Source: Acidimicrobiaceae bacterium (GTDB lineage Bacteria > Actinomycetota > Acidimicrobiia > Acidimicrobiales > RAAP-2). From it: a stretch of DNA of 64,000 nucleotides. Shown one piece after another: positions 1 through 9,326 of this stretch. Positions within the stretch are counted from its first letter, which is position 1; the number at the start of each line of letters is the position of its first letter. The stretch lies in assembly GCA_027355725.1 (NCBI GenBank), contig DAIEHI010000101.1, positions 1 to 64,000 of the forward strand, in the 5' to 3' direction. The notes below the pieces were generated by a model, which was not told the origin of the DNA, searched no databases, and saw only the letters and a program-made list of their open reading frames with translations. The position numbers and the translations under genes are program-made.

Positions 1-236
1 CTCTCGAGGCCCGGGCGAGCCGTGTTGGTGCCCGTCTGCATATCGAAGAAGTCCGCGACGTGCGTCAGCTCCGGGGCCCGCTCGATGTACTCGCGCAGGC
101 TCTTGTCCTGAGCCTCCAGCGAATGGGGCTGGTTCGCCTCGTTGGTCGAGATGCGTCGATACGTGGCAACTCGCAGTGCGGACGAGGTCTCGGGCTTACG
201 TCCACGACCTCGTGACCGTGACTGGCTCTGGGTCAT
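1..236 (-). CDS. Serine recombinase/integrase N-terminal catalytic domain (partial, runs off left edge)
   Basis: Reverse complement from ATG at 236 reads MTQSQSRSRGRGRKPETSSALRVATYRRISTNEANQPHSLEAQDKSLREYIERAPELTHVADFFDMQTGTNTARPGLE; YxRxST...SLxxQ is the serine recombinase N-terminal signature. Absent from the ORF track because it is incomplete. Confidence 0.85.
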   Translation of the reverse strand, partial: MTQSQSRSRGRGRKPETSSALRVATYRRISTNEANQPHSLEAQDKSLREYIERAPELTHVADFFDMQTGTNTARPGLE

Positions 237-263
237 TGTGTCTCCTCTCTCTGTGACACCTGT

Positions 264-587
264 CTAACGCTTGACTCTGACGCTCCGCCGGCGTCCGCCC
301 GAGGGAGGCTCGCACTGGCCAAGGAGGAGAGAGGAGAGCGCCTCAACGGCCTCGAGCACATTCTCCACCGTCGGAGCTACGTAGTCCACGGTGACTTCGG
401 GCGTGGAGCGGCGCCCGTTCCCGGCACGGGTCGACGCAAGGGCCCCAGGGTTGGCGGAGCGAGCACGTAACCCTGCCCTCTCGCGGGGCGACCTCGATAC
501 TGGGCCGCCGTACTCGGGGGAACTCCCCAAGCGGTGTGTCATGCCCTCAGAGGTGCCTCGACGATCTCGCGCCACACTCAAAAACAT
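264..587 (-). CDS. Small hypothetical protein just upstream of the recombinase (true start probably internal)
   Basis: Same strand, 27 bp upstream of the recombinase start; only the C-terminal part (VDYVAPTVENVLEAVEALSSLLLGQ) looks protein-like. Confidence 0.35.
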   Translation of the reverse strand: MFLSVARDRRGTSEGMTHRLGSSPEYGGPVSRSPRERAGLRARSANPGALASTRAGNGRRSTPEVTVDYVAPTVENVLEAVEALSSLLLGQCEPPSGGRRRSVRVKR

Positions 588-760
588 GCCTACGAGAGAA
601 GAAACTCATGAATTGGGCTGACACGTGTAGCCACAATCTCTCAGGAGAAGCGGGTCTGCCCTCAATTGCCTTGACCCACTTGCGACCATCTTCAGCTCGA
701 ATGTCTCACTGCCCAAGTAGTTTTTTGCTAAACGGAACAGAGTGGGGACGGTAACTGATC

Positions 761-2803
761 GTGCATCCGGTTCTAATCGAGCGCCAGATCCTTCAGCCTG
801 CATTGGAACGCGTCTCGCTCGTAGGCCAACTTGATCTACACGGTGACACGCACCAGGAACGATCGCTCCTGTCGTGGTCCCACGAAGTGATTGACCGAGT
901 TGGTGAGCGGGTGCAAGACGAAGGGAACTTCAAGGAGTTCCCCGCGGCCCTCGTGATCTGGATGACTGAGAGAGCTCAACTCGAAGACACCAGCAATTTC
1001 TGGACGTCAATGCCCGCCTGGGTCAAGCAAAGCCGACTTGGCCCGGCGTACGTCAAGGCGTTGGGCATCCTGAAGTTGCAGGACTTCCAGGACGTACTCG
1101 CCAACAGCAACCGGTACGTTCAGACGGCCAAGATCCACGGGCTGCTACCCCCGTACGCCATCCCGAAGCTCGTCCAGCGCGTCCGCGCCGCCGTCAAGGT
1201 CGGGTGGGATGCGGGCGATCTCCGTAATGATCTGCTCAATTCACAGGCGGGCATCACCGTCTCGGTACGCTACTTGATGCAGTACGCACCGGAGGAAGCT
1301 ACTGACCTCCTCGATCGGATGATGACAGCAGTCAGACACCCCGACCTATCCACTGATCTCCTGCCTAAACATATTGCGAACAAGATGAGGGCAGCGGGAA
1401 GTGACGCTCCTGTTGTCCACTCGAGAGCGGCTCGGATGCCGTGGCTCCAGCTTGAAGTGCTCGACGATCCTCAACTGGAGATCATCTTTCCCGATGCTGG
1501 TACGGCGCACTGGACGGTTGACGGTGCTTCGGGGCACATCGGTGCTGACGAACAGGTCTTTCCGGCGCCGCCTCCACCCATCGTACTCAGAGACCGCGAC
1601 GACACAGCGATGACGCTTGTCCCTAGCGGAACTGACGTCCTCGTCTTCTCCAACCTCGGACGCCACGTTAAGACCAATGAGCTGCCCAAGATGGGGGGAC
1701 TAATCGTGATCCCCAGTACCTGCAGGATTGACCCATTGCCGTATTCCAATCTCGGGCGGTTGGGTGGAGACTGGCGGACCCACACTGCCTGGCGAGCCGC
1801 TCCGGGAACCTACGCAGTCTTCGATACGGCTGGTACAAAGATCGCGACGGTCACTTCTCGCTCAGACATCCTGGTCGAAGAGAGGGTGCTGCCGCGACTA
1901 CAACTCGTTCCGTCCAAGCCTGTCTACTTTGAAATCCCTCTGCTGCTTGCCGATCGCATCCTCGTGGTCGACAATGAGGCAGGGACCGCCACCCACCGTG
2001 CGGCAGGTGACTTCGTGGTCACGCCAGAACACCATCCTCTTGTCTCCCTCTCGCTGAAGGGAGAGCGCCTGGGTGATCGATACGAGATCGAGGGACTGAT
2101 CATTCCTGGGGCGGAACTCAATGTGTCTGCCACCACGTTGCTGCGCGACCGTAGGACCTCCGCGCAGCTATCGCTACCCTCGGGATGGCAAGGGCCGGGC
2201 GAGTTCGAAGTGCCGTTTGGTACCACCCCACGCATCACCGTCGAAGGCCCCGGAGGAAGCGCTTATAACTTGGACGTAGTCGTCCCGTCGCTCCGGTGGA
2301 CGGTAAAGGACAGTCGCGAAGACTTATCACCGTGGACCGATAACTCCATCGAAGGCTCACCGGCCGACCTTGACCACTTCGATCTCCTGAGAGTGCAACA
2401 TGGCGAAGCGGTAGCACCTGTCGTGCGAGTGTTCTCGAACGGCCGGCACATCCAGCCCCTAGCGGCGCAGGAGTCGAGGGAGTCCGAGTTCAGTATCACG
2501 CACTCGTACGACCTCAGGAGCGTCCAGGGACTGGCTCGGACCAACGCGACCGAGACAATCGAAATCCGAGCGACGGTCAGTGCGAGCGAGGTTGTTCTCG
2601 TGCGCCTCAAGATCCGCGCCTACAACAACCTAAAGAAACCTTCGCCTTGGACCACGGTGGCGCTTGCTGATCTCAAGAAGCTCCACCCCGACGACGAGAT
2701 GGAAGCGGCTCATGCCGAGAACCTCGAGGCCGAACGGGCTGCTCGTAGAGAACGGGACCGCATACTCACCGAACAATTACGACGAACGAGCAGAGGACTA
2801 TGA
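761..2803 (+). CDS. Uncharacterized ~680-aa protein, helical N-terminal part and beta-rich C-terminal part, defense-island partner of the helicase
   Basis: Long ORF overlapping the downstream helicase start by 4 bp (ATGA), implying translational coupling. Confidence 0.8.
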   Translation: MHPVLIERQILQPALERVSLVGQLDLHGDTHQERSLLSWSHEVIDRVGERVQDEGNFKEFPAALVIWMTERAQLEDTSNFWTSMPAWVKQSRLGPAYVKALGILKLQDFQDVLANSNRYVQTAKIHGLLPPYAIPKLVQRVRAAVKVGWDAGDLRNDLLNSQAGITVSVRYLMQYAPEEATDLLDRMMTAVRHPDLSTDLLPKHIANKMRAAGSDAPVVHSRAARMPWLQLEVLDDPQLEIIFPDAGTAHWTVDGASGHIGADEQVFPAPPPPIVLRDRDDTAMTLVPSGTDVLVFSNLGRHVKTNELPKMGGLIVIPSTCRIDPLPYSNLGRLGGDWRTHTAWRAAPGTYAVFDTAGTKIATVTSRSDILVEERVLPRLQLVPSKPVYFEIPLLLADRILVVDNEAGTATHRAAGDFVVTPEHHPLVSLSLKGERLGDRYEIEGLIIPGAELNVSATTLLRDRRTSAQLSLPSGWQGPGEFEVPFGTTPRITVEGPGGSAYNLDVVVPSLRWTVKDSREDLSPWTDNSIEGSPADLDHFDLLRVQHGEAVAPVVRVFSNGRHIQPLAAQESRESEFSITHSYDLRSVQGLARTNATETIEIRATVSASEVVLVRLKIRAYNNLKKPSPWTTVALADLKKLHPDDEMEAAHAENLEAERAARRERDRILTEQLRRTSRGL

Positions 2804-5800
2804 CCGCCTTCAACCCAATTATCACCGCCGACACGATCACGGACGCCTACGGCCGCTATCTCTCTTCGTCATTCTCGCCGCGCCGCGAGGAGATCGCGCG
2901 AGCGTACTCAGAAGCACTCAACGTGACCGCCACTACCCAGCAGCTGTCACGCCTCATTCTCGAACCTAAGCGCCGCTACGCGTCGGGTGCCAGGGTCACC
3001 GACCTGTGTCAAGAAGGGACGCTGGACCCCGTGTTCGAACAACTCGTCTTGGCCGGAGCACTCCACCCCGACCTCTACCACCACCAGGAGCGCGCAGTCC
3101 GGGCTGCGGTTCTCGATGTGCAGAACATCGTCGTCGCTACGGGTACAGGATCCGGGAAGACCGAGGCATTCCTCCTTCCAATTCTCAACGGCCTCGTTCG
3201 AGAGCACGCGGCGGGACTTCTCACGACGAACGTGAAGGCCATCCTGCTGTACCCGATGAACGCCCTCGCCAACGATCAGATGAAGAGGATCAGGGAAGTT
3301 TTCCGAGTGCTGCCCCCAGATATCACGTTCGGGCGCTACATTGGTGCCACCGAGTACCGCCAGTCAGATGCTGAGAAGGACTGGAGCGAGCGCAACGGCC
3401 GTGAAAATCACCGCCCTCCGAACGAACTGATCAGCCGTGAAGTGATGGACGCCGCCCCGCCGCACCTGCTGCTGACCAACTACGCCATGCTGGAGCGCCT
3501 GCTGCTGCTTCCTCGGGCCAAGAGCCTCTTTTCGCCAGATCTGCAATGGCTCGTCCTTGACGAGGTTCACAGCTACGACGGCGCTCGCGGTACCGAGATG
3601 GCTTTCCTGCTACGGCGACTGCGACAACGCACAGTTGGGGTCCGCGGTCGAATACAGTGCTTCGCCGCCTCAGCCACTTTGGGCAGCGGGAAATCCAGTG
3701 CTCCCCAGGTAGCTCGCTACGCGAGTGAGCTCTTTGACGAACCCTTCGACGCCACCGGAGTCATCACGCCCACGCACGTCCCGATCGACGTACCAGGAGA
3801 CACACCAGCGCTCGAGGCCGCGGCCCTGGCCAAGTTAGATGGTGGCACGCCCATTAACGCGGACGATCCAGCATGGATGGCCCTGAAGACCCACCTACGC
3901 GCAGACCCCACCGCACTACCCGTCCGGTATCACCAAATTGTCAGCAGCCCGGCAGGCGCCTTCGTTTGCTTACACCCGCGGCATCCAGACACACCAAGTA
4001 CTTCACGAATAACCCTCCGTCCAGGACGCAGCTGCGTGTGGTGCAGCAAAGAGAGCATCCAAAGCCGACTCTTCGAACTCTCCGCGTGTAGGAAGTGCGG
4101 CGCTGAGTACCTGCGCGGACGCGAACAGTCGGGTCGATTCGAGCTGACCCTCCCCTCTGATGAGTCTCCTGGGTACGCCTTGCTCGGCGTAACCCGCACG
4201 CCGCTCGACCCACCCGATATTGGTATGTGGTCTCCCGGGGAGGACAGTGCCGAAAAGGACGACTCTCAGGGAGAGCCCGAAGTGGACCACTCTCCCAAGT
4301 CGATTTGCGTGAGATGCCTCGCTGTCAGTGATGCCACCAGTGAGTGTCGCTGTGGGAGTACTGACATGGTCGACGTATTCGTCGCCAAGGGCTCTCATGG
4401 TCTTCACGTCGAGCGCTGCCTCAACTGCGGATACGCCGGTACGGGGTTCGGCCCAATTGCAAGAGCCGTGGCGGGTGTCGACGCGCTCAGTGCGGTACTC
4501 GCGTCCAGTCTTTATGCAACCCTTCCGCGTGACGCAGACGACACGTCGCCGGGCGGCGGGCGGAAGTTGCTGACCTTCTCGGACAGCCGTCAGGACGCCG
4601 CATACTTCGCGCCCTTTCTCAAGGTAGAGAACGAGAAGCTCCTACGGCGCGGCATCATTCGGGAAGCGCTTGACATCCTTACCGATGATCCACAAATGGT
4701 CGCCCCCTGGGAGAGCGAGATTGTAGTCAGTGCGATCGCGGGCGTCCTGAGTGATCGCGGGATAGCGCGAGGCAACACGGCCACACAGACAGCGCGAACC
4801 TGGCTACGCGCTGAACTGATGCCACGCGACACGAGGCAGTCACTCGAAGGCGTTGGTCTCTTGCGCTGCAGCCTCTCCAGCGAGTCGCTCGCGGGACCAA
4901 CCGCCGTGCTACGAGACTTTGGAATCAAAGAACCCGAGACCTTGGTGAGGATGCTTATCGACACGATGCGCCTTGACGGGGCTGTTGGACTCGGTGGCAC
5001 TGTCGACGCTAGCGATCCCGTGTTCAGCCCTCTCGTGGTGGAGCACTTCTACGTCTTGGAGGGAGCCATTCGCGCCAACCTTCCGTACCACCGCTGGCTG
5101 AGCGCGAACGCGGTCGCGAAGAACCGGCGCACCCGCCTCGTTCGTAAGGCACTCGATAGGAGCGGAGTCGCCGGCGGAGTCGGCGAAGTCGAAATCTTGA
5201 GGTCGGTGTGGACGGCACTACTTGATGCCCAGGTGCTGACCGGTCGCGATGGAAGATTCAACATTCCCTTGGCGTCATGGTCCTACGACAGTCCTAGCGA
5301 AGGTCGATTCTTCTGCTCGACCTGTCGACGTTGGACGTGGCTCGGTGGGTCGGTCTGCCCAACTCCCTCCTGCTTAGGGACCCCGTTACCCGCTCAGCAG
5401 CCTGAGGACTATTGGAGCAACATCTACCGCTCACCGCAGCTCGTCCAGCCAATGGAGGTGAAGGAACACACAGCACAGTGGTCCAGCGACGAGGCACAGA
5501 AAGTACAGGAGGAGTTCATTAGCGGCACCGTGAACGTGCTTTCTGGCTCAACGACTTTCGAAATGGGTGTTGACGTCGGGGCCGTACAGGCAGTGTTCTG
5601 TCGGAACGTTCCACCGACCCCGGCGAACTACATCCAGCGAGCCGGGCGTGCAGGCCGCCGTGCCGGCGACACGTCGCTAGCAGTCACCCTCGCTCGAACC
5701 CGTAGCCACGACACGTACTACGCAGCCCAGCCCGAGCGACTCGTCGCGGGGGTGGTCCCAGTCCCAACCATTGACATCAACAACGTGGACTTGGCTCGCC

Positions 5801-7386
5801 GACACCTCTACGCAACGGCCCTCTCCACATTCCTCACCGAGACTTCTCCCGACCTGCCTTCAGGTCTCTCGTGCGGATACTTCTTCGAACCCCCAGCCGA
5901 AGAGCCGGGTTTGCCGTCTCCCGCCGATAGCTTTGCGACGTGGTTACGGGGACCCGGCCGCGACGCTGTACCCTCAGCAGACATCGGTTTTCCGAAGGAT
6001 GTCGAGACGGCGCTCGGCATCTCCACGTCGCACCAGTGGATTCACGACCTAATCGCGCCACTTGATGACGATAGTGGCCCAGGCCCTCTGACCATCGCTG
6101 ATCAGATCTACACGGAGAACATTGAGATCGTGCGCGAGCGCCGCGCCGAGGTAGACCAGCGCATTAGCGACGCCAGCTCGGATCCGGGGCGACAGCGCCG
6201 CCTTAACAGTCTGCGAACAGTCCTTTTCGGAACCGAGGACACGCTTCAGAAGCGAGATGCTATCGGCGAGTTGGCGAACAACCGCGTATTGCCGAAGTAC
6301 GGATTCCCCGTCGACGTCGTGGCTCTCTACCCCATCTTCAATTCTCGCACCGAAGGAATTGACGTCGAGAAGCTCAATCTCACCCGGGACCTGCGACTAG
6401 CACTCCGGGAGTATGCGCCCGGAAATGAGGTGATGGCGGCTGGAAAGATCATCCGATCTGTAGGACTCAAGACCCTGGCCGGATACAACCTCCTCACCTA
6501 CGAGTACGTCACCTGCGACGAGTGTGACTGGTTCGTCCACCGACTAAAGCCGGACGTTGCAGATGCACCACGCCTGCCGGAGCATTGCGGCTCTTGCGGA
6601 GGTCCAGCCATGAGTCGGACTTTCGTTGAACCCCGATATGGGTTCGTAGGGGAGATCGTAAAAGAGGTTGGAGGATCGCGCCGTCCGGTCAATCGAGTGA
6701 AGACGAGGACGTACCTGTCGTATGAAGCAAGCACGTCAGACGAGGCGTCAGCTGCCTTGGTGATGCTATCCCCACTGGTCAGTTATCGCGGCGGCGGCGA
6801 AGCGAAGAGACTCACACTCACCACGTCTCAGCAGCCCCTATGCCTCACGTGTGGGTACGTCGACACTCAAAATACGAGTAGAGCAAGGAGCAACGGGCAC
6901 CCGAATCTCCGTAGTCAGAACCCCGATGAGAACACTTGCGACAGGACGCTGTACGCACTCAGGATGGGTCACGAGCATAAGACAGAGATCCTCGAGGTCC
7001 GACTCGCTCTCACTTCCCCTGTATGTGTCTGCGGAGACGCCGAATGTGACGGGCCGTGGCGATCGGTATCCGCTGCGCTCGCGGTTGGTGCGTCGCGCCT
7101 CCTCAAGGTGAGCGCCGACGATATCGATTCCGATATCACTGGGGGTCGCGAACCTCGTCTCATGCTCTTCGACACTGCGACGGGTGGCGCGGGGTATACG
7201 CGCAGGATCACTTCGCAGGTCCCCGAACTCCTGCGAAGTGCCCTCGATGTGGCCCGGGGCTGTGTGTGCTCACCCGACGGTTCCTGCTACCAGTGCCTCA
7301 GGAACTACCAGAACCAAACCCACCACGAACATCTTTCGCGAGCGGTGGCGGAGGCGCTACTGAGTCAGGCCATCGCCTCACTGTGA
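2800..7386 (+). CDS. DEAD/DEAH-box helicase with C-terminal DUF1998-like region (DruE/DrmA-DrmB-like)
   Basis: Walker A ATGTGSGKTEAF, DEVH box, SGSTTFEMGVDVG and QRAGRAGRR motifs, several CxxC zinc-ribbon pairs, C-terminal LFDTATGGAGYTRRI...CVCSPDGSCYQCLRNYQNQ typical of DUF1998. Confidence 0.9.
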   Translation: MTAFNPIITADTITDAYGRYLSSSFSPRREEIARAYSEALNVTATTQQLSRLILEPKRRYASGARVTDLCQEGTLDPVFEQLVLAGALHPDLYHHQERAVRAAVLDVQNIVVATGTGSGKTEAFLLPILNGLVREHAAGLLTTNVKAILLYPMNALANDQMKRIREVFRVLPPDITFGRYIGATEYRQSDAEKDWSERNGRENHRPPNELISREVMDAAPPHLLLTNYAMLERLLLLPRAKSLFSPDLQWLVLDEVHSYDGARGTEMAFLLRRLRQRTVGVRGRIQCFAASATLGSGKSSAPQVARYASELFDEPFDATGVITPTHVPIDVPGDTPALEAAALAKLDGGTPINADDPAWMALKTHLRADPTALPVRYHQIVSSPAGAFVCLHPRHPDTPSTSRITLRPGRSCVWCSKESIQSRLFELSACRKCGAEYLRGREQSGRFELTLPSDESPGYALLGVTRTPLDPPDIGMWSPGEDSAEKDDSQGEPEVDHSPKSICVRCLAVSDATSECRCGSTDMVDVFVAKGSHGLHVERCLNCGYAGTGFGPIARAVAGVDALSAVLASSLYATLPRDADDTSPGGGRKLLTFSDSRQDAAYFAPFLKVENEKLLRRGIIREALDILTDDPQMVAPWESEIVVSAIAGVLSDRGIARGNTATQTARTWLRAELMPRDTRQSLEGVGLLRCSLSSESLAGPTAVLRDFGIKEPETLVRMLIDTMRLDGAVGLGGTVDASDPVFSPLVVEHFYVLEGAIRANLPYHRWLSANAVAKNRRTRLVRKALDRSGVAGGVGEVEILRSVWTALLDAQVLTGRDGRFNIPLASWSYDSPSEGRFFCSTCRRWTWLGGSVCPTPSCLGTPLPAQQPEDYWSNIYRSPQLVQPMEVKEHTAQWSSDEAQKVQEEFISGTVNVLSGSTTFEMGVDVGAVQAVFCRNVPPTPANYIQRAGRAGRRAGDTSLAVTLARTRSHDTYYAAQPERLVAGVVPVPTIDINNVDLARRHLYATALSTFLTETSPDLPSGLSCGYFFEPPAEEPGLPSPADSFATWLRGPGRDAVPSADIGFPKDVETALGISTSHQWIHDLIAPLDDDSGPGPLTIADQIYTENIEIVRERRAEVDQRISDASSDPGRQRRLNSLRTVLFGTEDTLQKRDAIGELANNRVLPKYGFPVDVVALYPIFNSRTEGIDVEKLNLTRDLRLALREYAPGNEVMAAGKIIRSVGLKTLAGYNLLTYEYVTCDECDWFVHRLKPDVADAPRLPEHCGSCGGPAMSRTFVEPRYGFVGEIVKEVGGSRRPVNRVKTRTYLSYEASTSDEASAALVMLSPLVSYRGGGEAKRLTLTTSQQPLCLTCGYVDTQNTSRARSNGHPNLRSQNPDENTCDRTLYALRMGHEHKTEILEVRLALTSPVCVCGDAECDGPWRSVSAALAVGASRLLKVSADDIDSDITGGREPRLMLFDTATGGAGYTRRITSQVPELLRSALDVARGCVCSPDGSCYQCLRNYQNQTHHEHLSRAVAEALLSQAIASL

Positions 7387-8261
7387 CGCCACGCGAGCTC
7401 AAGTACTTGGCTCATGCTCAAGTGTGCGTGGATTCTCGATCCCTCAAAGTGAGGTTCGAACCGCGCTCGCTGTAGCGCCTCCTCCTCTGGCATTACCTTG
7501 AGCAGCTCAGCGAGACATAACACGGGATTCATCGGCTCACTGACAAGTGCCGCCGGCGCCTTCCCGGCAAGGGGTGGATTGTGTCGCGACACGTCGATAA
7601 GCGTTTCCGACAAAATCTCCGGCAGGGGCACCACGCGGAATTCGGCTGTCCGCCCCGACCACCAGCCATCAATTGAACGGGAGAGTGCCTCGTGATGAGC
7701 ACGTTCGGCGGGATACCAGCTCCGGTGAATTGACACCTGCTCCAAGTTGCCTCGCCATCCGCTGGCGGTCTCATTCGCCGAACCGTGAAAGATGAGAGAG
7801 TCCCCGTTGTCACCAGCGAACCTTCCAATCTTGGCGTGGAACATCCCCACCGCCCCCACTGCGATACGGATCTCCAAGCGACCCTCCTGCAAGAGGGCAC
7901 CGAGCAATGCCACGTGGTCTTTCACAACGCGTTCCGCCGTCAACAACCCGTCACGGATCTCGTGGAGGAGGGCATCAGAGGGGAGCCCAGTCTGTCGATC
8001 ACAGTCTGCGAGCGCTGAGCCAAGCAGTAGCCGCATGGACCCTCCACCGTTGATGAAAGCCGAAAGACCCTGCGCGGCAACAGCAAACGCACTCGTGCGG
8101 AAGTAGCCGACGGCACGGACGTACTCGGTGGAGTGTTGAAGACCAGGAATCAGCAGTTCTCTGACAAGGTCGTTTGTATCACTGGTCAGAATTGGCGGAA
8201 GATCCAGATTTCTAAGCATGCTGACAACAGTCCAGCACGCCGCTGTGACTGCCCGCAGCAA
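7365..8261 (-). CDS. Phospholipase D-like nuclease
   Basis: HKD-type motif FHAKIGRFAGDNGDSLIFHGSANETASGW; convergent with and overlapping the helicase 3' end by 22 bp. Confidence 0.8.
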   Translation of the reverse strand: MLRAVTAACWTVVSMLRNLDLPPILTSDTNDLVRELLIPGLQHSTEYVRAVGYFRTSAFAVAAQGLSAFINGGGSMRLLLGSALADCDRQTGLPSDALLHEIRDGLLTAERVVKDHVALLGALLQEGRLEIRIAVGAVGMFHAKIGRFAGDNGDSLIFHGSANETASGWRGNLEQVSIHRSWYPAERAHHEALSRSIDGWWSGRTAEFRVVPLPEILSETLIDVSRHNPPLAGKAPAALVSEPMNPVLCLAELLKVMPEEEALQRARFEPHFEGSRIHAHLSMSQVLELAWRHSEAMA

Positions 8262-8273
8262 CCAAGATGTGGC

Positions 8274-8585
8274 CTAGCCAAGGTTCTGGTTGGCGCGGTA
8301 CCGACCCCGCCCCACCACCTCCAGCACCGGGTCTCCTTCCCGCCTCCGGTGCGCCATCCGCCACAGCGACCGTCCGATCGCCCACGTGCGGCGTTCGTCT
8401 CCCGCGGGGTTGAGCCGGGCCTCGACGGCACGCTGGGTCAGGATTTCGTCGGTACCAACGAGTTCGCCGAGGACCGCCAGGATCTCCGTGCGCACGCAAC
8501 GTTCGGTCCGACCAGGGCGAACACCTACTCGGAAGCCAGCCAGGCGTACCAGTCGCGGTTTCGCCTGGGGTATCGGCACCTCCAC
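8274..8585 (-). CDS. Small putative winged-helix protein, repeat copy 1
   Basis: VGVRPGRTERCVRTEILAVLGELVGTDEILTQRAVEARLNPAGDERRTWAIGRSLWRMAHRRREGDPVLEVVGRGRY; near-identical family members at 10359-10628 and 11196-11537. Confidence 0.7.
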   Translation of the reverse strand: MEVPIPQAKPRLVRLAGFRVGVRPGRTERCVRTEILAVLGELVGTDEILTQRAVEARLNPAGDERRTWAIGRSLWRMAHRRREGDPVLEVVGRGRYRANQNLG

Positions 8586-8665
8586 AAATGGCCTCTGATC
8601 AGGTATTATTTACCCCTGACTGTGACATCGGCTGCCCGCAGTGAGATTTAGCGATTGCGTGCTTT

Positions 8666-8694
8666 TGGGAGAAAACCTGATACAGTATCTCCCA
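8666..8694. promoter_or_regulatory. Nested inverted repeats upstream of abiEi-like gene (putative autoregulatory operator)
   Basis: TGGGAGA (8666-8672) / TCTCCCA (8688-8694) enclosing palindrome GATACAGTATC (8679-8689), abutting ATG at 8694. Confidence 0.55.
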
Positions 8695-9326
8695 TGACCA
8701 CCACCACCACGACCTCAACGGCTAAGCGAATTCGCGAATACGTTATGGCTCGTCCAATTGGCGAGCCATTCGCGCTGGTTGAACTGCGTGAGCTTGGCTC
8801 AAGGGGAGCCGTCGACCACGCGCTAGCTCGCCTTGCCCACGAGGGGATAGTCGCCAACGTGACTCGCGGCATCTACGTCCGGCCTAAGGTGAATCCACTT
8901 GTAGGTCGCGTGCCCCCGAGTGCGGAGAGTATTGTTCGGGCGTGGGCCGCTGCATCGCAGTGCGTGGTAGAAATCCATGGAGCCGAGGCCGCACGCCAAT
9001 TTGGATTGACGACGCAAGTGCCTGCTCACCCCGTGTACACGACATCCGGACGTAGTCGGACGATAGAAATCGGGGAAGTGAAAATTGAGTTACGCCACGC
9101 CGCCCCCAGTCGACTGCTCTTTGCTGGTACCCGCGCTGGTCGGGCGTACGCCGCACTCCGGTACCTGGGCAAGAGCGAAGTGACCGCTACAACGATCGAG
9201 GCCGTCAAGCAGAAGCTGCCCCCAGAGGAGTTTGCTCGTCTTGCATCAGAGCGACGTCGCATGCCGGCTTGGTTGGGCGAGCTCATTCGGCCATTCGCCC
9301 CCGGCCACGAGGCGGCTCTTGTCTAG
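8694..9326 (+). CDS. AbiEi-like/DUF6088 type IV antitoxin
   Basis: N-terminal wHTH (ALARLAHEGIVANVTRGIYVRP) plus adjacent AbiEii toxin; ATG at 8694 preferred over the track start at 8655. Confidence 0.8.
   Translation: MTTTTTTSTAKRIREYVMARPIGEPFALVELRELGSRGAVDHALARLAHEGIVANVTRGIYVRPKVNPLVGRVPPSAESIVRAWAAASQCVVEIHGAEAARQFGLTTQVPAHPVYTTSGRSRTIEIGEVKIELRHAAPSRLLFAGTRAGRAYAALRYLGKSEVTATTIEAVKQKLPPEEFARLASERRRMPAWLGELIRPFAPGHEAALV

Noticed and set aside
761-8261. Straight assignment as DISARM or Druantia
   Set aside because: Parts overlap with both (helicase, DUF1998, PLD) but no methyltransferase, no separate drmB, and the 680-aa partner is unrecognized; named system label not supported without HMM search.
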